From positions 1-47,755 of the forward strand of contig QJOU01000074.1 in the NCBI GenBank assembly GCA_003265685.1: a stretch of DNA of 47,755 nt, given 5' to 3'. This document shows, one piece after another, positions 1-7,626 of this stretch (its first letter is position 1; every line of letters begins with the position of its first letter). The notes under the pieces were generated by a model that was not told the DNA's origin, did not search any database, and saw only the letters and a program-made list of their open reading frames with translations. The stretch comes from Piscinibacter caeni. GTDB taxonomy: Bacteria; Pseudomonadota; Gammaproteobacteria; Burkholderiales; Burkholderiaceae_C. The position numbers and the translations under genes are program-made.

Positions 1-1
1 G

Positions 2-421
2 GCGCCGGCCGCCCCGGTGGCGCGTGCCCCGGCGCCCGCGCCGGCACCGGCGGCCGCGCCGCGCGTCACCAACCCGAAGGTCTCGCAGGCGACCGATGCA
101 CGGGCCTACCGCGTCGACGGCGCCCGGGCCATCTACGCCACCTACCCGGAGCGCATCTTCAAGGGCAAGCTGCCGCCCCTGCTGTACGCGATCGTGGTCG
201 TCGAGACGGAGCTCGATTCGAACGGCAACGTGCGCGCCGTCAACATGCTGCGCACACCGAGCCACGCGCCCGAGGTCACGGTGCGCGTGCGCGACATGAT
301 CCGCCAGGCCTCGCCGCTGCCGGCGCCGGCGCGGCTCGGCTCGGTCAAGTACACCGACACCTGGCTGGTCGACAAGAGCGGGCGCTTCCAACTCGACACC
401 CTGACCGAGGGCCAGCTGTAG
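2..421 (+). CDS. TonB C-terminal-like protein, 5' truncated
   Basis: The reading frame is open to the left edge of the window, so the true start lies outside it; about 139 codons are visible, ending in TAG at 419-421. The visible part begins with an Ala/Pro-rich low-complexity stretch. A compact domain follows that reads like the C-terminal domain of TonB or a related periplasmic protein: a YP motif, a strand-rich VVVETELDSNGNV segment and then a helix with alternating hydrophobic residues. An Ala/Pro linker before such a domain is typical of envelope-spanning energy-transducer proteins, but no substrate or partner can be named. It lies 52 bp upstream of pgsA on the same strand. Function is inferred from domain style only. 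Confidence 0.6.
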   Translation, partial: APAAPVARAPAPAPAPAAAPRVTNPKVSQATDARAYRVDGARAIYATYPERIFKGKLPPLLYAIVVVETELDSNGNVRAVNMLRTPSHAPEVTVRVRDMIRQASPLPAPARLGSVKYTDTWLVDKSGRFQLDTLTEGQL

Positions 422-473
422 GCCAGCATCCCCGCGCTCGGCCGCGGCGGAGAACTTCGGCACAATCAGGCCG

Positions 474-1040
474 ATGTTCTTCAATCTCCCGACCCTGCTG
501 ACCTGGGCGCGCATCGTCGCGATTCCGCTGGTCGTCGGGGTCTTCTACCTGCAGCTCGAACCGGGGCTGCAGAACCTGCTGGCCACCGTGCTGTTCGTCG
601 TCGTCGCGCTGACCGACTGGGCCGACGGCTGGCTGGCGCGGCGCATGAACCTGACCTCGTCCTTCGGCGCCTTCCTCGACCCGGTGGCCGACAAGTTCCT
701 GGTCTGCGCCGCGCTGCTGGTGCTGGTGCACCTGAACCGGCTGCACGCACTGGTGGCGCTGGTCATCATCGGGCGCGAGATCGCGATCTCGGCGCTGCGC
801 GAGTGGATGGCGCAGATCGGCGCCTCGCGCAGCGTGGCCGTGCACATGCTCGGCAAGCTGAAGACCACGGTGCAGATGGTCGCGATCCCGTTCCTGCTGT
901 TCGACGGCCACCTGTTCGGCGTGATCGACACGCACTGGTGGGGCACGCTGCTGATCTACGCGGCCGCGGTGCTGACCATCTGGTCGATGGTGTACTACCT
1001 GCAGAAGGCGTTGCCGGAGATCCGGGCCAAGGTGCGTTGA
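474..1040 (+). CDS. pgsA: CDP-diacylglycerol--glycerol-3-phosphate 3-phosphatidyltransferase
   Basis: Inner-membrane enzyme that transfers the phosphatidyl group of CDP-diacylglycerol to glycerol-3-phosphate, the committed step towards phosphatidylglycerol and cardiolipin. The 188-residue protein has the complete CDP-alcohol phosphotransferase signature: D48, D51-G52, A55-R56, G65, D69 and D73, in the spacing D-x2-DG-x2-AR-x8-G-x3-D-x3-D. Several hydrophobic segments flank it, at about residues 12-27, 35-47, 80-92 and 155-175, as expected for this polytopic family. Length is normal for bacterial PgsA. The ATG at 474 follows directly after the upstream gene and the stop TGA (1038-1040) overlaps the probable start of the next gene. 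Confidence 0.95.
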   Translation: MFFNLPTLLTWARIVAIPLVVGVFYLQLEPGLQNLLATVLFVVVALTDWADGWLARRMNLTSSFGAFLDPVADKFLVCAALLVLVHLNRLHALVALVIIGREIAISALREWMAQIGASRSVAVHMLGKLKTTVQMVAIPFLLFDGHLFGVIDTHWWGTLLIYAAAVLTIWSMVYYLQKALPEIRAKVR

Positions 1041-1918
1041 GCTTGTCCGTGCCGACCTCGGCCCCGCTGCGGGCCATGCCCTGGGTGTTCGTGCTGATCT
1101 GGAGCACCGGCTTCATCGTCGCACGCTACGCGATGCCGCATGCGCCGCCGCTGTCCTTCCTGGCGCTGCGCTACGCGCTCTCGGTGCTGTGCTTCGGCGC
1201 CTGGCTCGCGCTGCTGCGCCCGGCCTGGCCGACGCGCCCCCAGTGGCTGCACCTGTCGGTCAGCGGCGTGCTGATGCACGCGGGTTATCTCGGCGGCGTG
1301 TGGGCCGCCGTCAAGCAGGGCATCGGCGCCGGCACCGTGGCGCTGCTGGTGGGCCTGCAGCCGGTGCTGACCGCGCTGTGGCTGAGCATGCGCGCGAGCC
1401 ACGGCGATGCGCGGGCGGTGAGCGCGCGCCAGTGGCTCGGCCTGCTGCTCGGGCTCGGCGGCCTGGCCCTGGTGGTCTGGCGCAAGCTCGGCACCGGCGA
1501 GGTGACGCCGCTGAACGTCGCGCTGGCCCTGTTCGCGCTGCTGAGCATCACCGTCGGCACGCTGTACCAGAAGGCCCATGTGCGTGTGGCCGACGTGCGC
1601 ATGGCCAACGTGGTGCAGCTGCTGGCCGCGTTTGCCGTCACGCTGCCGCTGGCGCTGCTCGAGACCGAGCCGATCACCTGGCATCCGGAGCTGATCGGCG
1701 CGCTGGCCTGGTCGGTGCTGGCGCTGACCCTGGGCGGCAGCTCGCTGCTGTACCTGCTGATCCAGCGCGGTGCGGCGACGCAGGTCACGAGCCTGCTCTA
1801 CCTCGTGCCGCCGTGCACTGCGCTGCTCGCCTGGCTGCTGTTCGGCGAGGCCTTCACCGGCATGATGCTGCTGGGCATGGCGATGACGGTGACGGGCGTC
1901 GCACTCGTCGTGCGCTGA
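1037..1918 (+). CDS. EamA/DMT superfamily transporter
   Basis: Inner-membrane protein of the drug/metabolite transporter superfamily with two EamA repeats and about ten predicted membrane helices, such as WVFVLIWSTGFIVARY near the N-terminus and LLGMAMTVTGVALVV at the C-terminus. The WSTGFIVARY segment is characteristic of the first helix of EamA exporters. Substrate is unknown; relatives export amino acids, metabolites or drugs. I chose the TTG at 1037, which overlaps the pgsA stop and has an AAGG about five bases upstream. TTG 1043, GTG 1049 or ATG 1076 are also possible, and ATG 1076 would begin directly at MPWVF. Probably co-transcribed with pgsA. Confidence 0.85.
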   Translation: MSLSVPTSAPLRAMPWVFVLIWSTGFIVARYAMPHAPPLSFLALRYALSVLCFGAWLALLRPAWPTRPQWLHLSVSGVLMHAGYLGGVWAAVKQGIGAGTVALLVGLQPVLTALWLSMRASHGDARAVSARQWLGLLLGLGGLALVVWRKLGTGEVTPLNVALALFALLSITVGTLYQKAHVRVADVRMANVVQLLAAFAVTLPLALLETEPITWHPELIGALAWSVLALTLGGSSLLYLLIQRGAATQVTSLLYLVPPCTALLAWLLFGEAFTGMMLLGMAMTVTGVALVVR

Positions 1919-1987
1919 TGCCGTCTTGCTGCAGCGCAGTGCGCTCCGTTGGATGCAAATGATTGCGCATAGAATCGCGCTCCTCGC

Positions 1988-2016
1988 TTGACAGTGGCAG
2001 GGGGCAGGGCTGTAAT
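1988..2016 (+). promoter_or_regulatory. Sigma-70 promoter for the HU gene
   Basis: TTGACA at 1988-1993 and TGTAAT at 2011-2016 are separated by exactly 17 bp: a perfect -35 and a -10 with five of six consensus bases. This is one of the strongest promoter matches in the window, fitting the high expression of HU. It lies about 90 bp upstream of the HU start, so the mRNA has a sizeable leader. The rest of the 1919-2102 gap shows nothing further that I can name. Confidence 0.8.
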
Positions 2017-2102
2017 GACCCGAGCCGGCTGCACCGGGACGGATGCAGTCCGATGCACCCAACCGAATTCCTTCGAGACACCTTTTGAGAGGGGGTAGAC
2101 CC

Positions 2103-2375
2103 GTGAACAAGTCGGAATTGATCGAGCACATCGCGCGTCAGGCAGACATCTCCAAGGCGGCGGCCACGCGCGCACTGGAGGCCATGATCGGCGGTGTGAA
2201 GGCGACGCTGAAGAAGAACAACAGTGTCTCGCTGGTCGGCTTCGGCACGTTCAGCGTCAGCAAGCGCGCTGCGCGCAGCGGACGCAACCCCCGCACCGGC
2301 GCCACGATCAAGATCAAGGCCGCCAAGGTGCCGAAGTTCCGCCCGGGCAAGGCGCTGCGCGACGCGCTGAACTGA
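2103..2375 (+). CDS. hupB: HU-family DNA-binding protein
   Basis: Small histone-like protein that bends and compacts DNA as a dimer. The 90-residue product has the full HU/IHF fold, including the GFGTF beta-hairpin base, the GRNPRTG motif at the tip of the DNA-binding arm and the [13 protein letters not shown]-terminal helix. I placed the start at GTG 2103, giving [11 protein letters not shown], because a strong Shine-Dalgarno (GAGAGGGGG, 2087-2095) sits seven bases upstream. An in-frame ATG at 2043 would add 20 residues unlike HU. The pair HU then tRNA-Val then ppiD recalls the E. coli hupB-ppiD neighbourhood. Confidence 0.95.
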   Translation: MNKSELIEHIARQADISKAAATRALEAMIGGVKATLKKNNSVSLVGFGTFSVSKRAARSGRNPRTGATIKIKAAKVPKFRPGKALRDALN

Positions 2376-2391
2376 TCCGGTCCCCTCACGC

Positions 2392-2467
2392 GGGTGCTTA
2401 GCTCAGCTGGCAGAGCGGCGCCCTTACAAGGCGTAGGTCGGGGGTTCGAACCCCTCAGCACCCACCA
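2392..2467 (+). tRNA. tRNA-Val (anticodon TAC)
   Basis: Complete cloverleaf. The acceptor arm GGGTGCT (2392-2398) pairs with AGCACCC (2457-2463), followed by an encoded ACCA (2464-2467). D-arm GCTCAGCTGG, anticodon loop CTTACAA with anticodon TAC at 2425-2427, and T-loop GGTTCGAACC are all present. It closely resembles E. coli tRNA-Val(UAC). It begins 16 bp after the HU stop and may be co-transcribed with HU. Confidence 0.97.
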
Positions 2468-2540
2468 CCCTCCGGCCCGGCCGGGAGCCGCCGGCAGCAC
2501 GCAGGCCGTGCGCTAGAATCCCGCCCGACCCAGAGAACAC

Positions 2541-2563
2541 AAGGCGAACCCAGGTTCGCCTTT
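2541..2563 (+). terminator. Hairpin between tRNA-Val and ppiD
   Basis: Perfect 10-bp inverted repeat AAGGCGAACC (2541-2550) and GGTTCGCCTT (2553-2562) around a nominal 2-base centre, followed by a short T run and TGTC. It lies 74 bp after tRNA-Val and 39 bp before ppiD. It can be read as a terminator for the HU-tRNA unit or as a structured 5' leader of ppiD; the T tract is short, so termination efficiency is uncertain. Confidence 0.5.
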
Positions 2564-2601
2564 GTCGCATCTGGACCCCGCATTTCCCGAGGCCTCCGGC
2601 A

Positions 2602-4521
2602 ATGTTCGATTTCGTCCGCAAGCACACCCGGCTGCTGCAGTTCGTGCTGGTGCTGCTGATCTTCCCGTCGTTCGTGTTCTTCGGCATCCAGGGCTACTCG
2701 CGCTTCACCGGCGGAGAGGCGGCCACGGTGGCCAAGGTCGACGGCCACAACATCACCAAGGCCGAGTGGGACGCCGCGCAGCGCGACCAGGTCGAACGGC
2801 TGCGGCGCCAGATGCCCGGGCTCGACCCGAAATTCCTCGACACCCCGGAGATGCGCCTGCAGGTGCTCGACGGGCTGGTGCGCGAGCGCACCATGCTGGC
2901 GGCGGCCGACAAGCTGCACCTCGTGACCACCGACGACCGGCTGCAGCGCATCTTCGCGACCGATCCGCAGTTCGCCCAGCTGCGCAACGCGGACGGCAGC
3001 GTCAGCAAGGAGTTCCTGGCCGCGCAGGGCATGTCGTCGGTGCAGTTCGCGCAGCGGCTGCGCCAGGAGCTGTCGATGCGCCAGGTGCTGCAGGGCATCA
3101 CGGGCACCGCGGTCGGCCCGGCCGGCAGCAGCGGTACGGCGCTCGATTCGCTGCTGCAGCAGCGCGAGATCCAGCTGCAGCGCTTCGAGCCCAAGGACTA
3201 CCTCGCCAAGGTCAGCCCGAGCGACGCCGACATCGAGGCCTACTACAAGAACCCGGCCCATGCCGCCGAGTTCGAGGCGCCCGAGCAGGCCGACATCGAG
3301 TACCTGGTGCTCGACCTGGAGGCGCTGAAGAAGGACATCAAGGTCCCCGAGGAGGACCTGAAGAAGTACTACACCGAGAACGAGGCCCGCTACAGCACGC
3401 CGGCCGAGCGCCGCGCCAGCCACATCCTCGTCAAGGCCGAGAAGAGCCTGCCCGAGGCCGAACGTGCCAAGGCGCGCGAGAAGGCCGAGAAGCTTCTCGC
3501 CGAGGTGAAGAAGAACCCGGCCTCGTTCGCCGAGCTGGCGCGCAAGAACAGCGACGACCCCGGCTCGAAGGAGCGCGGCGGCGACCTCGACTTCTTCGGC
3601 CGCGGCGCGATGGTCAAGCCCTTCGAGGATACCGCCTTCGGCCTGAAGCCGGGCGAGATCAGCGGCGTGGTGGAAAGCGACTTCGGCTTCCACATCATCC
3701 AGGTGACCGCGGCGCGCGGCGGCGACAAGAAGAGCTTCGAGGAGGTGCGCGCCGGCATCGAGGACGAGATCCGCAAGCAGCTCGCGCAGCGCAAGTTCTC
3801 GGAAGTGGCGGTGGAGTTCACCAACACGGTGTACGAGCAGTCCGACAGCCTCAAGCCGGCTGCCGACAAGTTCAAGCTCCAGCTGCGCACGGCCAGTGCC
3901 GTGCAGCGCGTGCCGCAGCCCGGCGCGACCGGCCCGCTGGCCAGCACCAAGTTCCTCGATGCGCTGTTCGGCAACGACGCCGTGCGCAACAAGCGCAACA
4001 CCGAGGCCGTCGAGACCGGTCCGAGCCAGATGGTGTCGGGCCGCATCGTCAAGCACGAGCCGGCTCGCCAGCGTGCCCTGGCCGAGGTGAAGGCGCAGGT
4101 GCGCGACCGGGTTGCCGCCGAGCAGGCTGCCGCCCTGGCGCGCAAGGAAGGCGAGGTGCGCCTGGCCGAGCTGCGCAAGGCGCCGGAGACCGCGCTCGCG
4201 GGCGCGGCGCTGACGGTCTCGCGGGCGCAGACCCGCGAGCTGCCGCGCGAAGTGGTCGATGCCACGCTGCGGGCGAGTGCCGAGAAGCTGCCGGCGATCG
4301 AAGGGGTCGATCTGGGTGCGCAGGGCTATGCGGTGATCCGGCTGCTGAAGGTGCTGCCGCGCGACCCGGCCACCGGCGACGCGGCGCGCCTGCAGCAGCA
4401 GTACGCGCAGGCCTGGGCCGATGCCGAGTCGCAGGCCTACTTCGCCGCGTTGAAGACGCGCCTCGGGGCCCGCACCACCGAAGCGGCCGCGGCGGCGGCC
4501 AGCTCGCCGGCCGCCAACTGA
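2602..4521 (+). CDS. ppiD: Periplasmic folding chaperone PpiD (SurA N-terminal and PPIC domains)
   Basis: Inner-membrane-anchored chaperone that works near the Sec translocon on outer-membrane and periplasmic proteins. The 639-residue protein has a short cytoplasmic N-terminus, one membrane helix (about residues 11-29), a SurA_N-like helical chaperone region (about 40-200), one parvulin/PPIC domain (about 271-372; RASHILV, GGDLDFFGRG, FGFHIIQV) and a long helical C-terminal part. This is the order and length of E. coli PpiD (623 residues). The start MFDFVRKHTR matches the family N-terminus. Whether the PPIC domain is catalytically active cannot be told; PpiD parvulin domains often are not. 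Confidence 0.93.
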   Translation: MFDFVRKHTRLLQFVLVLLIFPSFVFFGIQGYSRFTGGEAATVAKVDGHNITKAEWDAAQRDQVERLRRQMPGLDPKFLDTPEMRLQVLDGLVRERTMLAAADKLHLVTTDDRLQRIFATDPQFAQLRNADGSVSKEFLAAQGMSSVQFAQRLRQELSMRQVLQGITGTAVGPAGSSGTALDSLLQQREIQLQRFEPKDYLAKVSPSDADIEAYYKNPAHAAEFEAPEQADIEYLVLDLEALKKDIKVPEEDLKKYYTENEARYSTPAERRASHILVKAEKSLPEAERAKAREKAEKLLAEVKKNPASFAELARKNSDDPGSKERGGDLDFFGRGAMVKPFEDTAFGLKPGEISGVVESDFGFHIIQVTAARGGDKKSFEEVRAGIEDEIRKQLAQRKFSEVAVEFTNTVYEQSDSLKPAADKFKLQLRTASAVQRVPQPGATGPLASTKFLDALFGNDAVRNKRNTEAVETGPSQMVSGRIVKHEPARQRALAEVKAQVRDRVAAEQAAALARKEGEVRLAELRKAPETALAGAALTVSRAQTRELPREVVDATLRASAEKLPAIEGVDLGAQGYAVIRLLKVLPRDPATGDAARLQQQYAQAWADAESQAYFAALKTRLGARTTEAAAAAASSPAAN

Positions 4522-4544
4522 GCCGTCGCCGCATGGCTTGACGC

Positions 4545-4550
4545 TATAAT
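4545..4550 (+). promoter_or_regulatory. -10 element of tRNA-His
   Basis: Perfect TATAAT, 12 bases before the first base of the tRNA gene, right after the ppiD stop. A TTGAC lies only 2 bases upstream of it, too close to act as its -35; I see no good -35 at 17 bp, so only the -10 is supported. Confidence 0.55.
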
Positions 4551-4562
4551 TTGCGGCTCGGC

Positions 4563-4639
4563 GGTGGCTGTAGCTCAGTTGGTAGAGTCCCAGATTGTGA
4601 TTCTGGTCGTCGTGGGTTCGAGTCCCATCAGCCACCCCA
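4563..4639 (+). tRNA. tRNA-His (anticodon GTG)
   Basis: Acceptor GTGGCTG (4564-4570) pairs with CAGCCAC (4629-4635). The extra G at 4563 (G-1) opposite C at 4636, the hallmark of histidine tRNA, is encoded, followed by CCA (4637-4639). Anticodon GTG is at 4597-4599 in the loop ATTGTGA, and the T-loop GGTTCGAGTCC is intact. Confidence 0.97.
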
Positions 4640-4688
4640 CCGGTTTCCCTCGTACCGCACGCGCGGCCTGACCCGGCCGCTGCCCGCC

Positions 4689-4720
4689 AGGCCTCCTCGC
4701 ACCGCGCAGGAGGCCTTTTT
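4689..4720 (+). terminator. Rho-independent terminator after tRNA-His
   Basis: AGGCCTCCT (4689-4697) and AGGAGGCCT (4708-4716) form a 9-bp GC-rich stem with a 10-base loop, followed directly by a T run. It lies between tRNA-His and the convergent otnC gene and probably terminates the tRNA transcript. Confidence 0.85.
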
Positions 4721-4729
4721 GTTGCCCGC

Positions 4730-5380
4730 TCACCAGTGCGCGTCGAAGTGGCGGCGCAGTTCCTCGATCTGCGCGTCGCTCAGCGGCGCGGCCCGTGTCA
4801 TCAGCCACAGGCGGGCCGTCTCCTCGAGCTCCTCGAGCACCGCGCTGGCGGCCTGCGGGCTCTCGTGCCAGACGACCGGCCCGAGCCGCTCCAGCATGAC
4901 GGCACGGATCGGCGTGCCGTGGGCGCGCATCGACTCGATGCGCGCGGCCACGAGGTCGGCTGCTGCCGGGTCGCCGGGGCGGTGGTAGGGCACGAGCGGC
5001 ACATGGCCGACCTTCATCACGAAGTACGGCGTGATCGGCGGCACGATGTCGTCCGCGTGCCAGACGCCGGCCAGCGTGAGCGCGACCAGGTGCGTCGCAT
5101 GCGTGTGGATCACGCAGCGGGCCTGCGGGTCGGCGGCGTAGATGCGCCGGTGCAGCGCGAGCGTCTTGGAGGCCCGGTCGCCGCCGGTCTGCAGGCCCTG
5201 TGCATCGACGGCGGCCAGCCGCTCAGGCTGCAGCGTGCCGAGGCAGGCATCGGTGGGCGTGATCAGGAAACCGTCGCCGTGGCGCGCGCTGATGTTGCCG
5301 GCGGTGGCGTGGGCATAACCGCGGGCGTGCAGCGAGGCACCGACAAGGCAGATCGATTCGCGCAGCGCGGCGTCGCTCAT
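4730..5380 (-). CDS. otnC: 3-oxo-tetronate 4-phosphate decarboxylase (class II aldolase family)
   Basis: Class II aldolase/adducin-fold protein of 216 residues, last gene of an ltnD-otnK-otnC operon. By family and context it decarboxylates 3-oxo-tetronate 4-phosphate to dihydroxyacetone phosphate. The AGNIS phosphate-binding motif (about 28-32) and metal-binding H92 and H94 in IHTHATH are visible. The segment where fuculose-type aldolases carry a catalytic Glu reads ASKTLALH instead, which fits a decarboxylase better than an aldolase. I chose ATG 5380, whose ATGA overlaps the otnK stop; a GTG at 5386 is an alternative start. Confidence 0.85.
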   Translation of the reverse strand: MSDAALRESICLVGASLHARGYAHATAGNISARHGDGFLITPTDACLGTLQPERLAAVDAQGLQTGGDRASKTLALHRRIYAADPQARCVIHTHATHLVALTLAGVWHADDIVPPITPYFVMKVGHVPLVPYHRPGDPAAADLVAARIESMRAHGTPIRAVMLERLGPVVWHESPQAASAVLEELEETARLWLMTRAAPLSDAQIEELRRHFDAHW

Positions 5381-6666
5381 GAGCACAACCTGTCGAAGGC
5401 GTCGCTGAAGAAGTCGGTGCCGCCGAAGTTGCCCGACTTCAGGGCCAGGTGCAGCCAGTCGCCGCCGGCGCGTGGCGTGCGGGCGGCGGTCCAGGGCACG
5501 CCCGGATCGATCTGCGGGCCGATCGCCAGCTGGCGCACGCCCAGCGCCTGCACCACCGCGCCGCTGGTCTCGCCCCCGGCGACGATCAGCTGCCGCACGC
5601 CGGACTCCACCAGCCCGGCGGCGATGCGTGCCAGGGCCTGCTCGACCAGCGCGCCGGCGCGCTCGACACCGAGCTGCTGCTGCACCGCCAGCACCTGTTG
5701 CGGCTCGGCAGTGGCATAGGCCAGCACCGGCCGCTCGCCCAGGCGCGGAACGAGCGTGGCCAGCGCCTCGGCGGCCAGGTCGCGGCCCTGGGCGAGCGCG
5801 AGCGGGTCGATGGCGCAGGCCGTGCCGCCACGCGCCAGGAAGTCGCGCACCTGCGCGTTGGTGGCCACCGAACAGCTGCCCGAGACGATGGCCCGTGCGC
5901 CCGTGGCGGGGGGCAGCGTGTCCGCGCCGCCGGCTTCGCCGAGCAGGCCACGCGCGCGCCAGTTCTGCGGCAGCCCGATGGCGATGCCCGAGCCGGCGGT
6001 CACCAGCGGCATGCCGTCCAGTGCCGGGCCGATGCGGCGCAGGTCCTCGTCGGCGATGGCGTCGACGATCGCGATGCCGATGCCCTGCGCACGCATCGCC
6101 TCGAAGCGCTCGCGGATCGCCGCCGGCCCGCGCGCCACCACCTCCCAGGGCACCAGGCCGACGCGGCGGCGCGTCTGCGCCTGCAGCACGCGCACCAGGT
6201 TGGCGTCGGTCATCGGGGTCAGCGGGTGGTGGCGCATGCCGCTGTCGGACAGCAGCAGGTCGCCGACGAACAGGTGGCCGCGGAACACGCTGCGCTGGTT
6301 GGCGGGGAAGGCGGGGCAGGCGATCGTGAAATCGCTGCCGAGCGCATCGAGCAGCGCCTCGGTGACCGGGCCGATGTTGCCCTGCGGCGTCGAGTCGAAG
6401 GTCGAGCAGACCTTGAAGTAGACCTGCCGCACGCCACGCTCGCGCAGCCAGTGCAGCGCCTGCAGCGACTGCGCCACCGCCTCGGCGGCGGGGATGGTGC
6501 GCGACTTCAGCGCGACCACGATGGCATCGGCCGGCTCGTCCAGGCCGCCCTCCGGCACGCCGATGGTCTGCAGCGTGCGCATGCCCTCGCGCACCAGGTT
6601 GTTGGCCAGGTCGGTGGCGCCGGTGAAATCGTCGGCGATGCAGCCCAGGAGAGGGCGGTCGCTCAT
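5377..6666 (-). CDS. otnK: 3-oxo-tetronate kinase (DUF1537 four-carbon acid sugar kinase)
   Basis: Phosphorylates 3-oxo-tetronate at O4 before OtnC acts. The 429-residue product has both DUF1537 halves: an N-terminal substrate domain beginning near GCIADDFTGATDLANNL (about residues 8-24) and a C-terminal nucleotide-binding domain with VSGSCSVATNAQV and VAGGETSGAVVQALGV motifs. The ATG at 6666 overlaps the stop of ltnD by four bases (ATGA) and its own stop overlaps otnC, so the three genes are translationally coupled. Substrate (3-oxo-tetronate from L-threonate or D-erythronate) is inferred from neighbours; D-threonate-type kinases share the fold. Confidence 0.88.
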   Translation of the reverse strand: MSDRPLLGCIADDFTGATDLANNLVREGMRTLQTIGVPEGGLDEPADAIVVALKSRTIPAAEAVAQSLQALHWLRERGVRQVYFKVCSTFDSTPQGNIGPVTEALLDALGSDFTIACPAFPANQRSVFRGHLFVGDLLLSDSGMRHHPLTPMTDANLVRVLQAQTRRRVGLVPWEVVARGPAAIRERFEAMRAQGIGIAIVDAIADEDLRRIGPALDGMPLVTAGSGIAIGLPQNWRARGLLGEAGGADTLPPATGARAIVSGSCSVATNAQVRDFLARGGTACAIDPLALAQGRDLAAEALATLVPRLGERPVLAYATAEPQQVLAVQQQLGVERAGALVEQALARIAAGLVESGVRQLIVAGGETSGAVVQALGVRQLAIGPQIDPGVPWTAARTPRAGGDWLHLALKSGNFGGTDFFSDAFDRLCS

Positions 6667-7565
6667 GCCTTGCGCTCCGGCAGCGTGATGCCGGGGAAGA
6701 TCTTGATCACCGCGCTGTCGTCTTCCTGCGCGTGGCCGGCGGTGGAGGCCTGCATGAACATCTGGTGCGCGGTGGAGGCCAGCGGCAGCGGGAACTTGGT
6801 GGCGCGCGCGGTGTCGAGCACGAGGCCCAGGTCCTTGACGAAGATGTCCACCGCCGACAGCGGCGTGTAGTCGCCCGCCAGCACGTGCGCCATGCGGTTC
6901 TCGAACATCCAGCTGTTGCCGGCGCTGTGCGTGATGACCTCGTACAGCGCGGCCGCGTCCACGCCTTCGCGCAGGCCGAGCGCCATCGCCTCGGCCGCGG
7001 CGGCGATGTGCACGCCGGCCAGCAGCTGGTTGATGATCTTCACCTTGCTGCCGTTGCCGGCGCGCTCGCCAAGCCGGTAGACCTGCGCGGCCATCGCCTC
7101 GAGCGCGCCGCCCGCCTTGGCATAGGCCTCGGGTCGGCCGGCGGTCATCATCGTGATCTGACCGGCAGCGGCCTTGGCGGCGCCGCCGGAGATCGGCGCG
7201 TCGAGGTAGAGCAGGCCGCGCTCGGCCAGGCGCGCCTCGAGTGTGACCGACCAGTTCGGGTCCACCGTCGAGCACATCACGAACAGGCTGCCGGGGCGCA
7301 TGGCCGCGGCGGCGCCGTTCTCGCCGAACAGCACCGCCTCGGTCTGCGCCGCGTTGACCACCACGCTGACGATCACCTCGCAGTGGGCGGCCAGCGCGGC
7401 CGGGCTGGCGCAGGCGGTGCCGCCGTCTGCGGCGAAGGCCTCGGCCGCCGCGGCGCGCACGTCGTGCACGTGCACGTGGAAGCCAGCGCGGCGCAGCGAC
7501 GCCGCCATGCCGCGACCCATCGCCCCGAGGCCGATCAAGCCGATCGCACCGATCGCAGCACCCAT
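6663..7565 (-). CDS. ltnD: L-threonate dehydrogenase-type 3-hydroxyacid dehydrogenase
   Basis: NAD-dependent beta-hydroxyacid dehydrogenase of 300 residues, first gene of the operon. In the known pathway it oxidises L-threonate to 2-oxo-tetronate. The Rossmann motif GLGAMGRGM is at about residues 12-20. The DAPISGG segment (about 140-146) and the catalytic lysine motif GNGSKVKIINQLL (about 192-204) are intact. The C-terminal helical domain is full length. Neighbouring otnK and otnC support the substrate class over other HIBADH-like enzymes such as tartronate semialdehyde reductase. The isomerase OtnI usually needed between LtnD and OtnK is not in this window. Confidence 0.83.
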   Translation of the reverse strand: MGAAIGAIGLIGLGAMGRGMAASLRRAGFHVHVHDVRAAAAEAFAADGGTACASPAALAAHCEVIVSVVVNAAQTEAVLFGENGAAAAMRPGSLFVMCSTVDPNWSVTLEARLAERGLLYLDAPISGGAAKAAAGQITMMTAGRPEAYAKAGGALEAMAAQVYRLGERAGNGSKVKIINQLLAGVHIAAAAEAMALGLREGVDAAALYEVITHSAGNSWMFENRMAHVLAGDYTPLSAVDIFVKDLGLVLDTARATKFPLPLASTAHQMFMQASTAGHAQEDDSAVIKIFPGITLPERKA

Positions 7566-7626
7566 TGATCCTCCGCACGCGCCGTGTCGGGCGCAGTATC
7601 GCGCAAGCCCTGCGGGCCGTGCCGGC

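Noticed and set aside
2455-4635. 726-codon open frame on the minus strand, antisense to ppiD
   Set aside because: High-GC third positions remove stops from opposite frames. The protein is repetitive in Arg/Leu/His with no domain, while ppiD on the plus strand is a full family match.
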